From contig NZ_VCNP01000056.1 in the NCBI RefSeq assembly GCF_006782915.1, positions 744,001 through 808,000 of the forward strand: DNA of 64,000 nucleotides, written 5' to 3'. Made by a program: the position numbers and the translations under genes. Below, in pieces: positions 1 through 8,297 of this stretch. Source of the stretch: Streptomyces calvus (lineage in GTDB: Bacteria > Actinomycetota > Actinomycetes > Streptomycetales > Streptomycetaceae). Numbering within the stretch: the first letter of the stretch is position 1; every line of letters starts with the position of its first letter. Under the pieces are notes generated by a model that saw nothing but the letters and a program-made list of their open reading frames with translations, had not been told where the DNA came from and did no database searches.

Positions 1-1
1 C

Positions 2-346
2 GGCGAACGCGGCGCCACCCTGTCCGGCGGGCAGCGCCAGCGGCTCGCCCTCGCCCGCGCCCTGCTGGCGGACGCTCCGGTGCTCGTCCTCGACGAGGCG
101 ACCAGCGCGGTCGACGAACGCCGCGAGGCGGACATCGTCCGCGAACTGCTGGGCGCCGCCGGCGGGCGGACCGTCCTGGTCGTCGCCCACCGGCTCGCCG
201 CCGTCCGGCACGCCGACCGCATCGTCGTACTGGACGCCGGACGTGTCGACGCCGTCGGCGACCACACCGCCCTGGCCGACGCCGGAGGCGTCTACGCGCG
301 GCTCGTCGCGGCCGGCCACACCCACCCGGGAGGACTCGCCGCATGA
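2..346 (+). CDS. ABC transporter ATPase/permease, C-terminal end only (truncated by window edge)
   Basis: The frame is open from base 2, so the membrane domain and the first part of the nucleotide-binding domain lie left of the window. What remains is the end of an ABC ATPase: signature LSGGQRQRLALARA, Walker B VLVLDEATSAVDE, and the switch histidine in VVAHRLAAV, followed by a short tail. The match to the next gene in this segment and the ATGA overlap with it (stop 344-346, next start 343) indicate a heterodimeric half-transporter pair of exporter architecture. Such pairs move siderophores or peptides; some, of the YbtPQ type, import metallophores. Direction and substrate cannot be read from this fragment. 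Confidence 0.9.
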   Translation, partial: GERGATLSGGQRQRLALARALLADAPVLVLDEATSAVDERREADIVRELLGAAGGRTVLVVAHRLAAVRHADRIVVLDAGRVDAVGDHTALADAGGVYARLVAAGHTHPGGLAA

Positions 347-2097
347 CCGGCACCGACGCCGCAGAAGCCGCCGCGCCCGCCAGGGGCTCGCTGCGCGCCC
401 TGCTCCCCGCGCTCACCGCGCACCGCGCCATGACGGCCCGCACCTGCGCCGCCGCACTCCTCGAACAGGGCTCCCTGGTCGCGCTGGTGACGCTCGCCGC
501 GCACACCGTGGGCACCGCCGTCATCGAGGACCGCGCCCCCTCGGCCGCCACCGTCACCGCGCTCGTCGCCCTCGTCGTCGTACGCGCCCTGATGACCTGG
601 CGCGAGATGGACCTCTCGCACGACCTGGCCTACCGGGTCCTCGCCGCGCTGCGGGTGCGGGTCTTCGACGGGCTCGCCCGCAGCGCGCCCGCCCGGGTCG
701 CCGGCCGGCGCAGCGGCGACCTCGCCGCCACCGCCATGGCCGACGTGGAGGCGCTGGAGTTCTTCTACGCCCACACCACCGCCCAACTCCTCGCCGCGGG
801 AACGGTCTTCACCGGCGGCTCCGTGGTGCTGGCCGTGGTGGAACCGTGGCTGACGGCCGCCGTGCTGCCGGTCGCGGCGCTGCTGGCCGCCGCCCCGTTC
901 GCCGACGCCCGCCCGCGCGCCGAACGCGGCAGCCGCACCCGGACGGCCACCGCGAAGCTGTCGGCCGACACCGTGGAGACCGTCGACGGGCTGCGCGAAC
1001 TGCTCGCCTTCGGCGGCCTGCCCGAACGACGCCGGCGGCTGGCCGAACGGGGACGGCAGGTGGGCGCCGCCCAGCGCGCCGAGGCCACCTGGGAGGCGGC
1101 CGCCGCCGCGGTCCGCGACCTCCTCATCGTGGTCGCGGTCCTCGGCGTGGTGGCCGCGGTGGCGCACTCCCTGACCGCCGGACGCCTGCACGGAGCCTGG
1201 GCCCCGGCGGCGATGGCCCTGGCCCTCGCGATCCTCGGCCCGGTCGCGGAGTCGGCCAGGTCGCTCAGCCAGGCCGTCGCCCTGCGCGCGGCCGCCGCCC
1301 GCGTCGACGCGGCCGTCCGGGCCCCCGCGCTCGCCCCGCCGCCCACCGCCCCGCGCCCCCTGCCGCCCGGCCCGCTGGGCGTCCGGCTGCACCGGGTGCG
1401 CTTCGACTACGGCGGCGGCCCCGTGCTGGACGGCGTCGACCTGACCGTCCCGGCCGGACAGACCCTCGCACTCGTGGGCGCCTCCGGGGCCGGCAAGTCG
1501 ACCTGCGCCCACCTGCTGGCCCGCTTCTGGGACCCGTCCGAGGGCGCGGTCCAGCTGCTGCCCGCCGAGGGCGGTCCCGTCGACGTGCGCGAGGTGGACG
1601 ACGGCGAACTCCGGCGCGCGCTCGCGCTGGTGGGCCAGGACACCCCGCTGTTCCACGGCACCCTCGCCGAGAACCTGCGGCTCGCGGCCCCCGACGCGGA
1701 CGACACCGCGCTCGCCGCCGCGGCCCGGCGGTGCGGTGTCGACCGGATCGCGCCGATGGACACGCAGGTCGGCGAACGCGGCGCCACCCTCTCCGGCGGC
1801 CAGCGCGCCCGCATCGCCCTCGCCCGCGCCCTCCTGGCCCGGCCGCGGATCCTCGTCCTGGACGAGTCCACCGCCCACCTGGACAACGCCGGTGACGCCG
1901 AACTCGCCGCCGCGCTCCAGGACGAGGACCGCACCACGATCGTCATCGCGCACCGCCGGGCCACCGTCCGCCGCGCCGACCGCATCGCCGTCCTGGAGGC
2001 CGGCCGCGTCACGGAGGTGGGCACCTGGGAGGAGCTGACCGCCGACCCCGCGAGCGCGCTCCACCGCGTCCTGGCCGCCACACCGGCCGAACACTGA
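343..2097 (+). CDS. ABC transporter half-molecule, permease-ATPase fusion (exporter fold)
   Basis: A 584-residue type-IV ABC half-transporter. The N-terminal half (about 15-320) has hydrophobic stretches consistent with six membrane helices. The ATPase domain begins near residue 345, with Walker A GASGAGKSTC, Q-loop LVGQDTPLFHGTLAENL, signature TLSGGQRARIALARALL, Walker B ILVLDESTAHLD and the switch histidine in IVIAHRRATV. The Walker B is followed by ES rather than EA, as often in one half of heterodimers. It is translationally coupled (ATGA) to the truncated ABC gene before it, so the two probably form one transporter. A Zur-like palindrome and three PLP-enzyme genes follow on the same strand, so the cargo may be a product of those enzymes or a metallophore. 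The product name is certain; the substrate is inferred. Confidence 0.9.
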   Translation: MTGTDAAEAAAPARGSLRALLPALTAHRAMTARTCAAALLEQGSLVALVTLAAHTVGTAVIEDRAPSAATVTALVALVVVRALMTWREMDLSHDLAYRVLAALRVRVFDGLARSAPARVAGRRSGDLAATAMADVEALEFFYAHTTAQLLAAGTVFTGGSVVLAVVEPWLTAAVLPVAALLAAAPFADARPRAERGSRTRTATAKLSADTVETVDGLRELLAFGGLPERRRRLAERGRQVGAAQRAEATWEAAAAAVRDLLIVVAVLGVVAAVAHSLTAGRLHGAWAPAAMALALAILGPVAESARSLSQAVALRAAAARVDAAVRAPALAPPPTAPRPLPPGPLGVRLHRVRFDYGGGPVLDGVDLTVPAGQTLALVGASGAGKSTCAHLLARFWDPSEGAVQLLPAEGGPVDVREVDDGELRRALALVGQDTPLFHGTLAENLRLAAPDADDTALAAAARRCGVDRIAPMDTQVGERGATLSGGQRARIALARALLARPRILVLDESTAHLDNAGDAELAAALQDEDRTTIVIAHRRATVRRADRIAVLEAGRVTEVGTWEELTADPASALHRVLAATPAEH

Positions 2098-2143
2098 ACT
2101 CCCTTCCCGCGACCGCCCGTCGAGGCTTAGCGACGCGTGTAGT

Positions 2144-2158
2144 TGGAAACGACTACCC
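2144..2158. promoter_or_regulatory. Candidate Zur box (weak) upstream of the PLP-enzyme operon
   Basis: The 15-mer TGGAAACGACTACCC matches about 9 of 15 positions of the actinobacterial Zur consensus TGAAAATGATTTTCA. It lies 49 bp before the GTG start of the decarboxylase-like gene. It overlaps a GTAGT-ACTAC inverted repeat, so it may belong to another regulator. The better-matching Zur boxes at 6266, 10279 and 11109 make the assignment plausible. Confidence 0.4.
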
Positions 2159-2206
2159 CCGAACCGCCGTCGCCCCGACGGACGGACGACACGGGAGGGG
2201 TCTCAT

Positions 2207-3706
2207 GTGGACGTGCCCTTGTATCTGAGGCCGCGCGTGGATCCGCCGCTCGCCTCGCTGCTGAGGGCCCAAACGTTCCTGCACTCACTCGTCGACGCCC
2301 TCGGATCGCCGCTCAACGTGCTGCTGCCCGAGGTCGTCGCCGAGAACGCCGCACGGTTCCGCGCCGTCTACCGCCGCCACCACCTCTCGGGGCGCGTATA
2401 CTTCGCCCACAAGGCGAACCGGTCCAGCGCCCTGGTGCGGCGGCTGGCGGCCGAGGACGCCGCCGTGGGCGTGGACGTCGCCTCGCTCGCGGAACTGCGG
2501 CACGCGCTCGGCTGCGGCGTCACCGGCGACCGCATCATGGCCACCGGCCCCAAGGACGCCGAGTTCCTGTGGCTGGCGGCGCGGGTGGGCGCCACGGTGA
2601 ACCTGGACTCACCGGGCGAACTGGAGCACCTGGCGGACCTGGTGCGCCGGCACGGACTCGGCCGGGTCGCCGTCCTGGCCCGCCTGTCCGGCTTCGAGTC
2701 GGCCGCCGGGCGCGGCGCCACCGGCACCCGGCTGCTGTCGCGGCGCAGCCGCTTCGGCACCCCGCTCGGCGAGGCGCGGGAGCTGCTGTCGGCGCTCGAA
2801 CGGCACGCGGACGCCGTCGACCTCACCGGCGTCGCCTACCACCTCGACACCACCGGCGTGGAGGAGAAGGCCCGGGCACTGGAGCAGTGCGTGCTGTTCA
2901 TGGACGAGTGCCGGGAGCGCCAACTGGCGCCGCGGGCCGTCGACATCGGCGGCGGATTCGGCGTCGGCTACGTCGCCGACGCCGAGGAGTGGGAACGCTG
3001 GACCACCGCGCTCAGCGAGGCGGTGCTCGGCGTCCGCCCGCCCCTGACCTGGCGCGGCCACGGCTACGGGCTGCGCAACGAGGGCGGCACGGTACGCGGC
3101 ACCGCCGCCCTGTATCCGGCGCACCGCCCCACCGCCGGCCCCGGCTACCTCGACGAACTGCTCTCGCTGCCCGCGCCGGTCCTCGGTCGTCCCGCGGCCA
3201 CCCTGCTGCTGGAACACCTCCACGACCTGCACATCGAGCCCGGCCGCGCCCTGGTCGACCAGTGCGGGCTGACCCTGGCCCGGGTGCTGGACGTGCGTCC
3301 CGCGGGCGAGGGATCCGGCCACCACCTGGTGCGCCTCGGCATGAACGCGGGCGACATGAGCCTGGAGGAACACGGCGTCCTCGTCGACCCGGTGCTGCTG
3401 CCGCGCGGCGGCCCGGCCGAGGACGAGGACGCGCACGAACCGGTCGGCGTCTACCTCGCCGGCAACCTGTGCCTGGAGGCCGATCTGATCACCCGACGCC
3501 TGGTCCACCTGCCCCGGCTGCCCCGCGCGGGCGACGTGCTGGCCTTCGCCAACACCGCCGGGTACGCGATGGACTTCCACGCGCACCACGCGCAGCGGCA
3601 GCCGCTCGCGCGGACCGTCGCGGTGGAGCCGGACGGCGACTCCTGGCGCTGGTGCCCGGACGAGGACTACTGGCCGCTCACACACCCGGGGGGAACGACC
3701 GCATGA
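2207..3706 (+). CDS. PLP-dependent decarboxylase-like enzyme, fold III (Y4yA/LysA-like)
   Basis: A 499-residue protein of the alanine-racemase-fold decarboxylase family (diaminopimelate/ornithine decarboxylase-like), closest in layout to the Y4yA group. The likely PLP lysine is in RVYFAHKANRSSALV near residue 70, where LysA has Y-A-x-K-A-N. The glycine-rich phosphate loop is VDIGGGFGVGY around residue 245, and the GRALVDQCG segment corresponds to the EPGR region. The C-terminal domain has NTAGYAMDFHAHHA. The GTG start is chosen because GGGAGGGG ends six bases upstream. The stop overlaps the next start (ATGA), so the three PLP genes form one transcript. A Zur-like site precedes it. Family knowledge predicts decarboxylation or racemisation of an amino acid; the substrate is unknown. 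In this setting it could trim an amino-acid precursor of a metallophore. Confidence 0.8.
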   Translation: MDVPLYLRPRVDPPLASLLRAQTFLHSLVDALGSPLNVLLPEVVAENAARFRAVYRRHHLSGRVYFAHKANRSSALVRRLAAEDAAVGVDVASLAELRHALGCGVTGDRIMATGPKDAEFLWLAARVGATVNLDSPGELEHLADLVRRHGLGRVAVLARLSGFESAAGRGATGTRLLSRRSRFGTPLGEARELLSALERHADAVDLTGVAYHLDTTGVEEKARALEQCVLFMDECRERQLAPRAVDIGGGFGVGYVADAEEWERWTTALSEAVLGVRPPLTWRGHGYGLRNEGGTVRGTAALYPAHRPTAGPGYLDELLSLPAPVLGRPAATLLLEHLHDLHIEPGRALVDQCGLTLARVLDVRPAGEGSGHHLVRLGMNAGDMSLEEHGVLVDPVLLPRGGPAEDEDAHEPVGVYLAGNLCLEADLITRRLVHLPRLPRAGDVLAFANTAGYAMDFHAHHAQRQPLARTVAVEPDGDSWRWCPDEDYWPLTHPGGTTA

Positions 3707-5040
3707 GGTACGACAGCATCACCGAGGCCATCGGGAACACACCGCTGGTCCGCATCGACCCGGCCGTGCACGGGCTGCGCAACATCGACCTCTACGCGAA
3801 GCTGGAGATGCTCAACCCGTTCGGGTCGGTCAAGGACCGGCCCGCCTGGCACATGGCCCGGCCCCACCTGGAGGCGGCGGCCGACGGCGACGGCACGGTC
3901 GTCGAACTCTCCAGCGGCAACACGGCCAAGGCCCTCGCGCTGCTCGCGGGCATGCACGGGCTGAAGTTCAAGAGCGTCACCAACCGGATGCGGGTACCGG
4001 AGATCAAGGAGCTGCTGCTGCTCCTCGGCGCCGAGATCGAGGAACTGCCCGGCCGCAGCGAGTGCCTCGACCCGACCGACACGGACGATCCGCTGACCCA
4101 CTTCCACCGGGCGCTCTCCGACCCGGCGAGCACGTACCTCCACACCGACCAGTACTTCAACCCGCGCAACACCGAGGCGCACGCGGCCGGCACCGGACCG
4201 GAGATCGTGAAGGACCTGGACGGGCGGGTGCCGGACTGGTTCATCGCCTGTGTGGGCACGGCGGGTTCGTCCACCGGCGTCGCGCGCGTGCTGCGCGAAC
4301 ACGATCCCGGCGTGCGGGTCCTCGGCCTCGTCGCCCACAAGTCCGACTTCATCCCCGGCATCCGCACCATCGACGAGGTCCACCAGGTCGGCCTGTTCGA
4401 CCCGGGGACGTACGACACCATCGAGTCGGTGACCTCCGGCGAGGCCATCGACGGGATGGTCACCCTCATCCGCCGCTGCGGACTGCTGTCGGGCCCGACC
4501 GGAGGCGCCGCCTACCAGGGCGCCGTACGTCATCTGCGGGACGCCGACGCCGAGTTGGACGGCACGGGGGAGCGCCGTACGGCGGTGTTCATCGTGTGCG
4601 ACCGGGCCGAGAGCTACCTCAGCTACGTGCGCCGGCGCCGCCCGGAACTCCTCGGCCGGGCCGACCGCGGCAACTCCGCCGCCTCCCTCACCGACGCCGA
4701 GGCACGGGCCGAGGCGCGTGCGGTCGACGTCGGCGAGGCCCGCCGCTGGACGGCGGAGGGCGACCCGCGCCCGCTCGTCGTGGACCTGCGCAGCCCGCAC
4801 GCCTACGCGGCCCTGCACATCGAGGGCTCGGTCAACATCGTCGACGAGGTGTTCGACGAGCTGGTCCGGGGCGGCCTGCCGTTCAGCAAGCGCACCCCGG
4901 TGCTGCTGGCCTGCCCCGTCGGTGAGAAGTCCCTGCGCTACGCCGCGCTGCTGACCCGGATGGGCCACCCCGACGTGCGCAGCCTGGCCGGCGGCATCGT
5001 CGCCTGGCGGGACGCGGGCGCGCCGCTGGTGCGCGAATGA
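3703..5040 (+). CDS. Cysteine-synthase-like PLP enzyme fused to a C-terminal rhodanese domain
   Basis: 445 residues with two domains. Residues 1-320 are a fold-II PLP enzyme of the cysteine synthase/cystathionine beta-synthase type: NTPLVRI near the start, PLP lysine in NPFGSVKDRPAWH, substrate loop ELSSGNTAKALA and phosphate loop CVGTAGSSTGVARV. From about residue 345 there is a rhodanese domain, with VVDLRSPHAYAALHIEGSVNI and the catalytic-loop cysteine in LLACPVGEKSLRYA. Beta-replacement enzymes of this fold join a nucleophile to an activated serine; a rhodanese carries persulfide sulfur. The fusion therefore suggests sulfur delivery to the same active site, or making a thiol or diamino acid. 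It sits between a decarboxylase-like and a cysteine-desulfurase-like gene with four-base overlaps on both sides, which supports one pathway. The exact reaction is not known. Confidence 0.85.
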   Translation: MRYDSITEAIGNTPLVRIDPAVHGLRNIDLYAKLEMLNPFGSVKDRPAWHMARPHLEAAADGDGTVVELSSGNTAKALALLAGMHGLKFKSVTNRMRVPEIKELLLLLGAEIEELPGRSECLDPTDTDDPLTHFHRALSDPASTYLHTDQYFNPRNTEAHAAGTGPEIVKDLDGRVPDWFIACVGTAGSSTGVARVLREHDPGVRVLGLVAHKSDFIPGIRTIDEVHQVGLFDPGTYDTIESVTSGEAIDGMVTLIRRCGLLSGPTGGAAYQGAVRHLRDADAELDGTGERRTAVFIVCDRAESYLSYVRRRRPELLGRADRGNSAASLTDAEARAEARAVDVGEARRWTAEGDPRPLVVDLRSPHAYAALHIEGSVNIVDEVFDELVRGGLPFSKRTPVLLACPVGEKSLRYAALLTRMGHPDVRSLAGGIVAWRDAGAPLVRE

Positions 5041-6257
5041 GCGCCGTGGACCCGCTCCCCGGGACGGAGCACGACGAGGAGACGCGCTGGCAGCGGCAGC
5101 TGCGGGAGCAGTTCCCGATCGTCGCGGAGCATCCGGAGTCGGCGTACCTCGACAGCGCGGCGACCTCGCAGAAGCCGCGGGCGGTCCTGGACGCCGTCCA
5201 GCACTACCTCACCACGTCGAACGCCAACGCGGGCCGGGGCACCTACCCGTGGGCCAACCGGACCACGGAACTGGTCGAGGAGACCCGGCAGCGGGTCAAA
5301 CGGTTCCTGCACGACCCGCAACCCGACACCTCCGGCGTGCACTTCACCAGCGGCACCACCGAGGGCCTGCGCACCGTCGCCCGTGACTGGCTCGTCCCGT
5401 ACCTCACCGACGGCGACGAGATCCTGGTGCCGCACGCCGACCACCGGGCCAACCTCGACCCCTGGCTCGAGGCGCGGCTGCTGCTGGCCGAGCGCGGCGT
5501 CGACATCCGCGTGCGGGCCCTGCCGTACCAGGAGGTCTCCGGCGACTACGACCACCGCGCCCTCGACGGGGTGGTGGGGCCGCGCACGCGTTTCGTGGCC
5601 GCCACGCACGTCCACCACGTCTACGGCGGCGACATGAACGTGCACCGCATCCGCGCGGCGGTCGGCCCCGACGTGCCGATCTGCCTGGACGCCGCGCAGA
5701 GCGTCGGCCACCTGCCCGTCGACGTCGCACAACTCGACGTGGACTTCGTGGTGTTCTCCGGGCACAAGGCGATGGCCCTGCCGGGGACCGGAGCGGTGTG
5801 GGCGCGCAACGGGCGGGGGCCGGTGTTCCGGCCGGGCGGCTGGCAGGGCACGCCCAACACGGCGGGCATCGTCTCGCTGAGGGCCGCGCTCGACTGGCTG
5901 GACGCCGCCGGACCGGACCGGATCGCGCGCTGGACCACGGCGCTCACCGGCCGGCTGACCGACCGGCTGCGGCACCTCGACCCGTACGAGATCCTCGGCT
6001 GTCCCGCCAGCCTGGCCGCCGACTCCGCGCTGCCCGCGGCCCAGCGCCGGCACGGCATCGTCACGTTCCGGCACCGTGACATCCCTTCGGACGACCTGGG
6101 GTTCATCCTCTACAGCCACGGCTTCATGGTGCGTGCCGACAGCCTCTGCCAGGCCGGGACCGGCGAGAAGGACGGATCGGTGCGGGTCAGCCTGCACGTG
6201 TACAACACCGTGGAGGAGGTCGACCGGTTGCTGGGCGTACTCGAGTCACTGACCTGA
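5037..6257 (+). CDS. Class V aminotransferase / cysteine desulfurase-like enzyme
   Basis: 406 residues of the NifS/SufS fold-I class. YLDSAATSQKPRAV near residue 40 and the aspartate in ICLDAAQSVGH bind the cofactor; the Schiff-base lysine is in VVFSGHKAMALPGTG near residue 245. The cysteine in RADSLCQAG near residue 365 sits where SufS-type desulfurases carry the catalytic cysteine, so persulfide formation is plausible, and the rhodanese fused to the preceding gene could accept that sulfur. The genes overlap by ATGA. No iron-sulfur assembly genes are nearby, so a biosynthetic rather than housekeeping role is inferred. It may also be a C-S lyase or isomerase of the same class. Confidence 0.82.
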   Translation: MSAVDPLPGTEHDEETRWQRQLREQFPIVAEHPESAYLDSAATSQKPRAVLDAVQHYLTTSNANAGRGTYPWANRTTELVEETRQRVKRFLHDPQPDTSGVHFTSGTTEGLRTVARDWLVPYLTDGDEILVPHADHRANLDPWLEARLLLAERGVDIRVRALPYQEVSGDYDHRALDGVVGPRTRFVAATHVHHVYGGDMNVHRIRAAVGPDVPICLDAAQSVGHLPVDVAQLDVDFVVFSGHKAMALPGTGAVWARNGRGPVFRPGGWQGTPNTAGIVSLRAALDWLDAAGPDRIARWTTALTGRLTDRLRHLDPYEILGCPASLAADSALPAAQRRHGIVTFRHRDIPSDDLGFILYSHGFMVRADSLCQAGTGEKDGSVRVSLHVYNTVEEVDRLLGVLESLT

Positions 6258-6265
6258 GAGGCAAC

Positions 6266-6280
6266 TGATAACCGTTTCCA
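6266..6280. promoter_or_regulatory. Candidate Zur box upstream of the methyltransferase gene
   Basis: TGATAACCGTTTCCA matches 10 of 15 positions of the Zur consensus TGAAAATGATTTTCA and is itself nearly palindromic (its reverse complement is TGGAAACGGTTATCA). It lies eight bases after the stop of the desulfurase-like gene and 61 bases before the next start, so it can give that gene a separate zinc-responsive promoter. Confidence 0.6.
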
Positions 6281-6341
6281 CCTGTAGATTCGGAGGTGAC
6301 CGGGAAAGACGAGGACGGCAGACGGGAGAGGTGCGCGAGCG

Positions 6342-7121
6342 ATGGGCGTGAGCATGGAGACGGCCGAAGCGTGGGTGGCGCGCTGGGAGCGGCAGCAGCA
6401 GCGGTACGCGGTGGACCGCGAGGAGCGGTTCACGGTCATCACGGACGTCGTGGAGCACGCCACCGCCGGCCGGTCCCGGCCGCTCCTGCTCGACCTCGGC
6501 TGCGGCCCCGGCTCCCTGTCCGCCCGGCTCGCCGCCCGGCTTCCGGACGCGGAGATCGTCGCCGTCGACATGGATCCGCTGCTGCTGGAACTGGGCCGCA
6601 CCCACCACGCCGACACCGCCCGCTACGTCGACGCGGTGATCGGCGCGGACGGCTGGACCGACACCCTCGGCCTGGACCGCCCCCTGGACGCCGCCGTCTC
6701 GACGACGGCCCTGCACTACCTCCCCGAGCCGGTGCTGCTGGACACCTACCGCCGTCTGGCGGCCCTGCTGCGCCCCGGCGGAGTCCTCGTCAACGGCGAC
6801 CACTTCCCGCCCCGGGAGGCGCCGTGCGCGCGGCTCACCGCGTACGTGGGGCGCCGCCGCGCCGAGCGGACGGGCGGCCACGCCCACGAGGACTGGCGGT
6901 CCTGGTGGGCGGCGGCGGCCCGGGACCCGGAGCTGGCCGACCTGTTCGCGGAGCGGGAGCGCCGCCTGGCCGCCCTGGGAGGCGGCGGGGGCGACGAGGA
7001 GCTGGCGGCGTGCCGCCATGCCGAGCTGCTGCGGCAGGCCGGCTTCCGCCACGTCACGCCCGTCTGGCAGTTCGGTGACAGCGCCGTCCTGGTGGCGGTC
7101 AAGGAGGACGGCGGCGCCTGA
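6342..7121 (+). CDS. Class I SAM-dependent methyltransferase
   Basis: A 259-residue soluble methyltransferase with a Rossmann core. Motif I is LLLDLGCGPGSLSARL near residue 50, the acidic residue after beta-2 is in IVAVDMDPLLLEL, and the motif IV region is AAVSTTALHYL. The C-terminal part (VTPVWQFGDSAVLVAV) closes the sheet. It has its own candidate Zur box, so it may be induced with the preceding PLP-enzyme cluster under zinc shortage, methylating either the product of that cluster or a protein. The ATG at 6342 has a purine-rich GGGAGAGG upstream; the ATG four codons later is an alternative. The substrate is unknown. Confidence 0.8.
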   Translation: MGVSMETAEAWVARWERQQQRYAVDREERFTVITDVVEHATAGRSRPLLLDLGCGPGSLSARLAARLPDAEIVAVDMDPLLLELGRTHHADTARYVDAVIGADGWTDTLGLDRPLDAAVSTTALHYLPEPVLLDTYRRLAALLRPGGVLVNGDHFPPREAPCARLTAYVGRRRAERTGGHAHEDWRSWWAAAARDPELADLFAERERRLAALGGGGGDEELAACRHAELLRQAGFRHVTPVWQFGDSAVLVAVKEDGGA

Positions 7122-7136
7122 GGGCGGGCGGGCCGG

Positions 7137-7697
7137 CTACAGCTCCAGGCTCATGAGGATCTCGTCGCGGTCGTCCCCGGGCGCCACCCGCAGCGCGCCG
7201 GGCCACCTGCCGACCTCTCTCCAGCCGGCCCTGCGGTAGAAGGCGTCCAGGCCCAGGCCGTCCCGCGCGGTCAGCTGCAGCCGCTCCAGGCCCATCTCCT
7301 CCCGCGCGATTCGCGCGGCCCGCCGCATCAGCGCGGTGCCGACGCCCAGACCCCGGAAGCCCACATGGGTCTGCACGTGGTTCACCACACCGCAGTGCGC
7401 CACGAGCGGGTGCTGTTCGCGGCGCAGCAGCAGCCAGCCCGCGAGCGAGCCGCCCACGGTCGCCCGCAGGAGTCTGAGGCGCTGCGGGGAGAGCTGCGCC
7501 GCGATCCGTTCCATCGCCGGTTCGAGCGTCGCCGGGGTCACCGGGGGCAGCGGGCAGTCCATCGGGACGACGGCCCCGCCGGCGTTGATGACGCCGGCCC
7601 AGCAGTCGGTCAGCTCCCGGCGGATCGCGGCGGTGGCGTCCTCGGTCCGGGTGAGCTGCGTGATGGCGGGCGCGTGCACTGTCTCATGCGTGGTCAC
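7137..7697 (-). CDS. GNAT-family N-acetyltransferase
   Basis: About 186 residues. The acetyl-CoA binding motif A is visible as VQTHVGFRGLGVGTALMRRA around residues 110-130, followed by LERLQLTARDGLGLDAFYRRAGWREVGR, the usual motif B of the fold. The reading frame continues far upstream without a natural ATG. GTG at 7697 gives a protein of normal length for the family, but its ribosome binding site is weak, so the start is uncertain. It is convergent with the methyltransferase gene and divergent from the histidine-rich gene. The substrate is not evident. Confidence 0.75.
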   Translation of the reverse strand: MTTHETVHAPAITQLTRTEDATAAIRRELTDCWAGVINAGGAVVPMDCPLPPVTPATLEPAMERIAAQLSPQRLRLLRATVGGSLAGWLLLRREQHPLVAHCGVVNHVQTHVGFRGLGVGTALMRRAARIAREEMGLERLQLTARDGLGLDAFYRRAGWREVGRWPGALRVAPGDDRDEILMSLEL

Positions 7698-7847
7698 GTC
7701 CGGCAGCTTGCCATCCGCGCGGCCGGACGGTCGCCGCGGACCGCGCTCCGCGTGCGCGGGAACGGGCCCCGTTCTACGGTGAATCGGTAACGCGGCAGTG
7801 GCCGTCGGACGGGCGGCCGCCCGTCCCCACCGCACCGGGAGTACGCC

Positions 7848-8150
7848 ATGACGTCCGCCACCGAGCACCGTACCCATGAGGGGCACGACCACCAGCACCA
7901 CGAAGGCTGCGGACATGTGGCCGTCCCTCACGGCGACCATGTCGACTACGTGCACGACGGCCACATCCACCGTGCTCACGACGGTCACGTGGACGAGTGC
8001 ACCACCGACGGTCACGCGCCGCACGCGGGCCATGACCACCGCCACCAGGAGGGCTGCGGACATGTGGCCGTGCCCCATGGCGACCATGTCGACTACGTGC
8101 ACGACGGCCATCGGCATGCCGCCCACGAGGACCACTGGGACGACCACTGA
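7848..8150 (+). CDS. Histidine-rich metal-binding protein (internal duplication)
   Basis: A 100-residue protein with about 28 histidines, many Asp/Glu and three cysteines. It is an internal duplication: GHDHQHHEGCGHVAVPHGD near residue 12 recurs almost exactly as GHDHRHQEGCGHVAVPHGD near residue 61, each followed by HVDYVHDGH. There is no signal peptide or membrane segment, so it is probably a cytoplasmic zinc buffer or chaperone. The ATG has GGGAG six bases upstream. It sits beside the Zur-type regulator and zinc import genes; no convincing Zur box was found before it. Similar short proteins occur near zinc genes in other streptomycetes, but the function is inferred from composition and context. 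Confidence 0.8.
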   Translation: MTSATEHRTHEGHDHQHHEGCGHVAVPHGDHVDYVHDGHIHRAHDGHVDECTTDGHAPHAGHDHRHQEGCGHVAVPHGDHVDYVHDGHRHAAHEDHWDDH

Positions 8151-8297
8151 CCCACGCGGCCCCGCCGTCGCCTCCGCACCCCGCGCCCGCCGTGACGAAC
8201 CCGGCGGGCGCGGTGCCGTCCGCTCCCACGCGTCACCGGAGGCGCCGGGCCACCGCGGCCCGCGGTGGCCGCGCGCACCACGGGGCGTGGACCGGGA

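Noticed and set aside
292..2094. Long minus-strand open frame of about 600 codons opposite the ABC transporter
   Set aside because: It mirrors the high third-position GC of the plus-strand gene, has no ribosome binding site and no protein family; the same holds for long antisense frames at 2609-4968, 4938-6197 and 47155-49188.
7763..7800. Possible Zur box before the histidine-rich gene (TGAATCGGTAACGCG)
   Set aside because: Only about six of 15 positions match and there is no symmetry, so it is not called.
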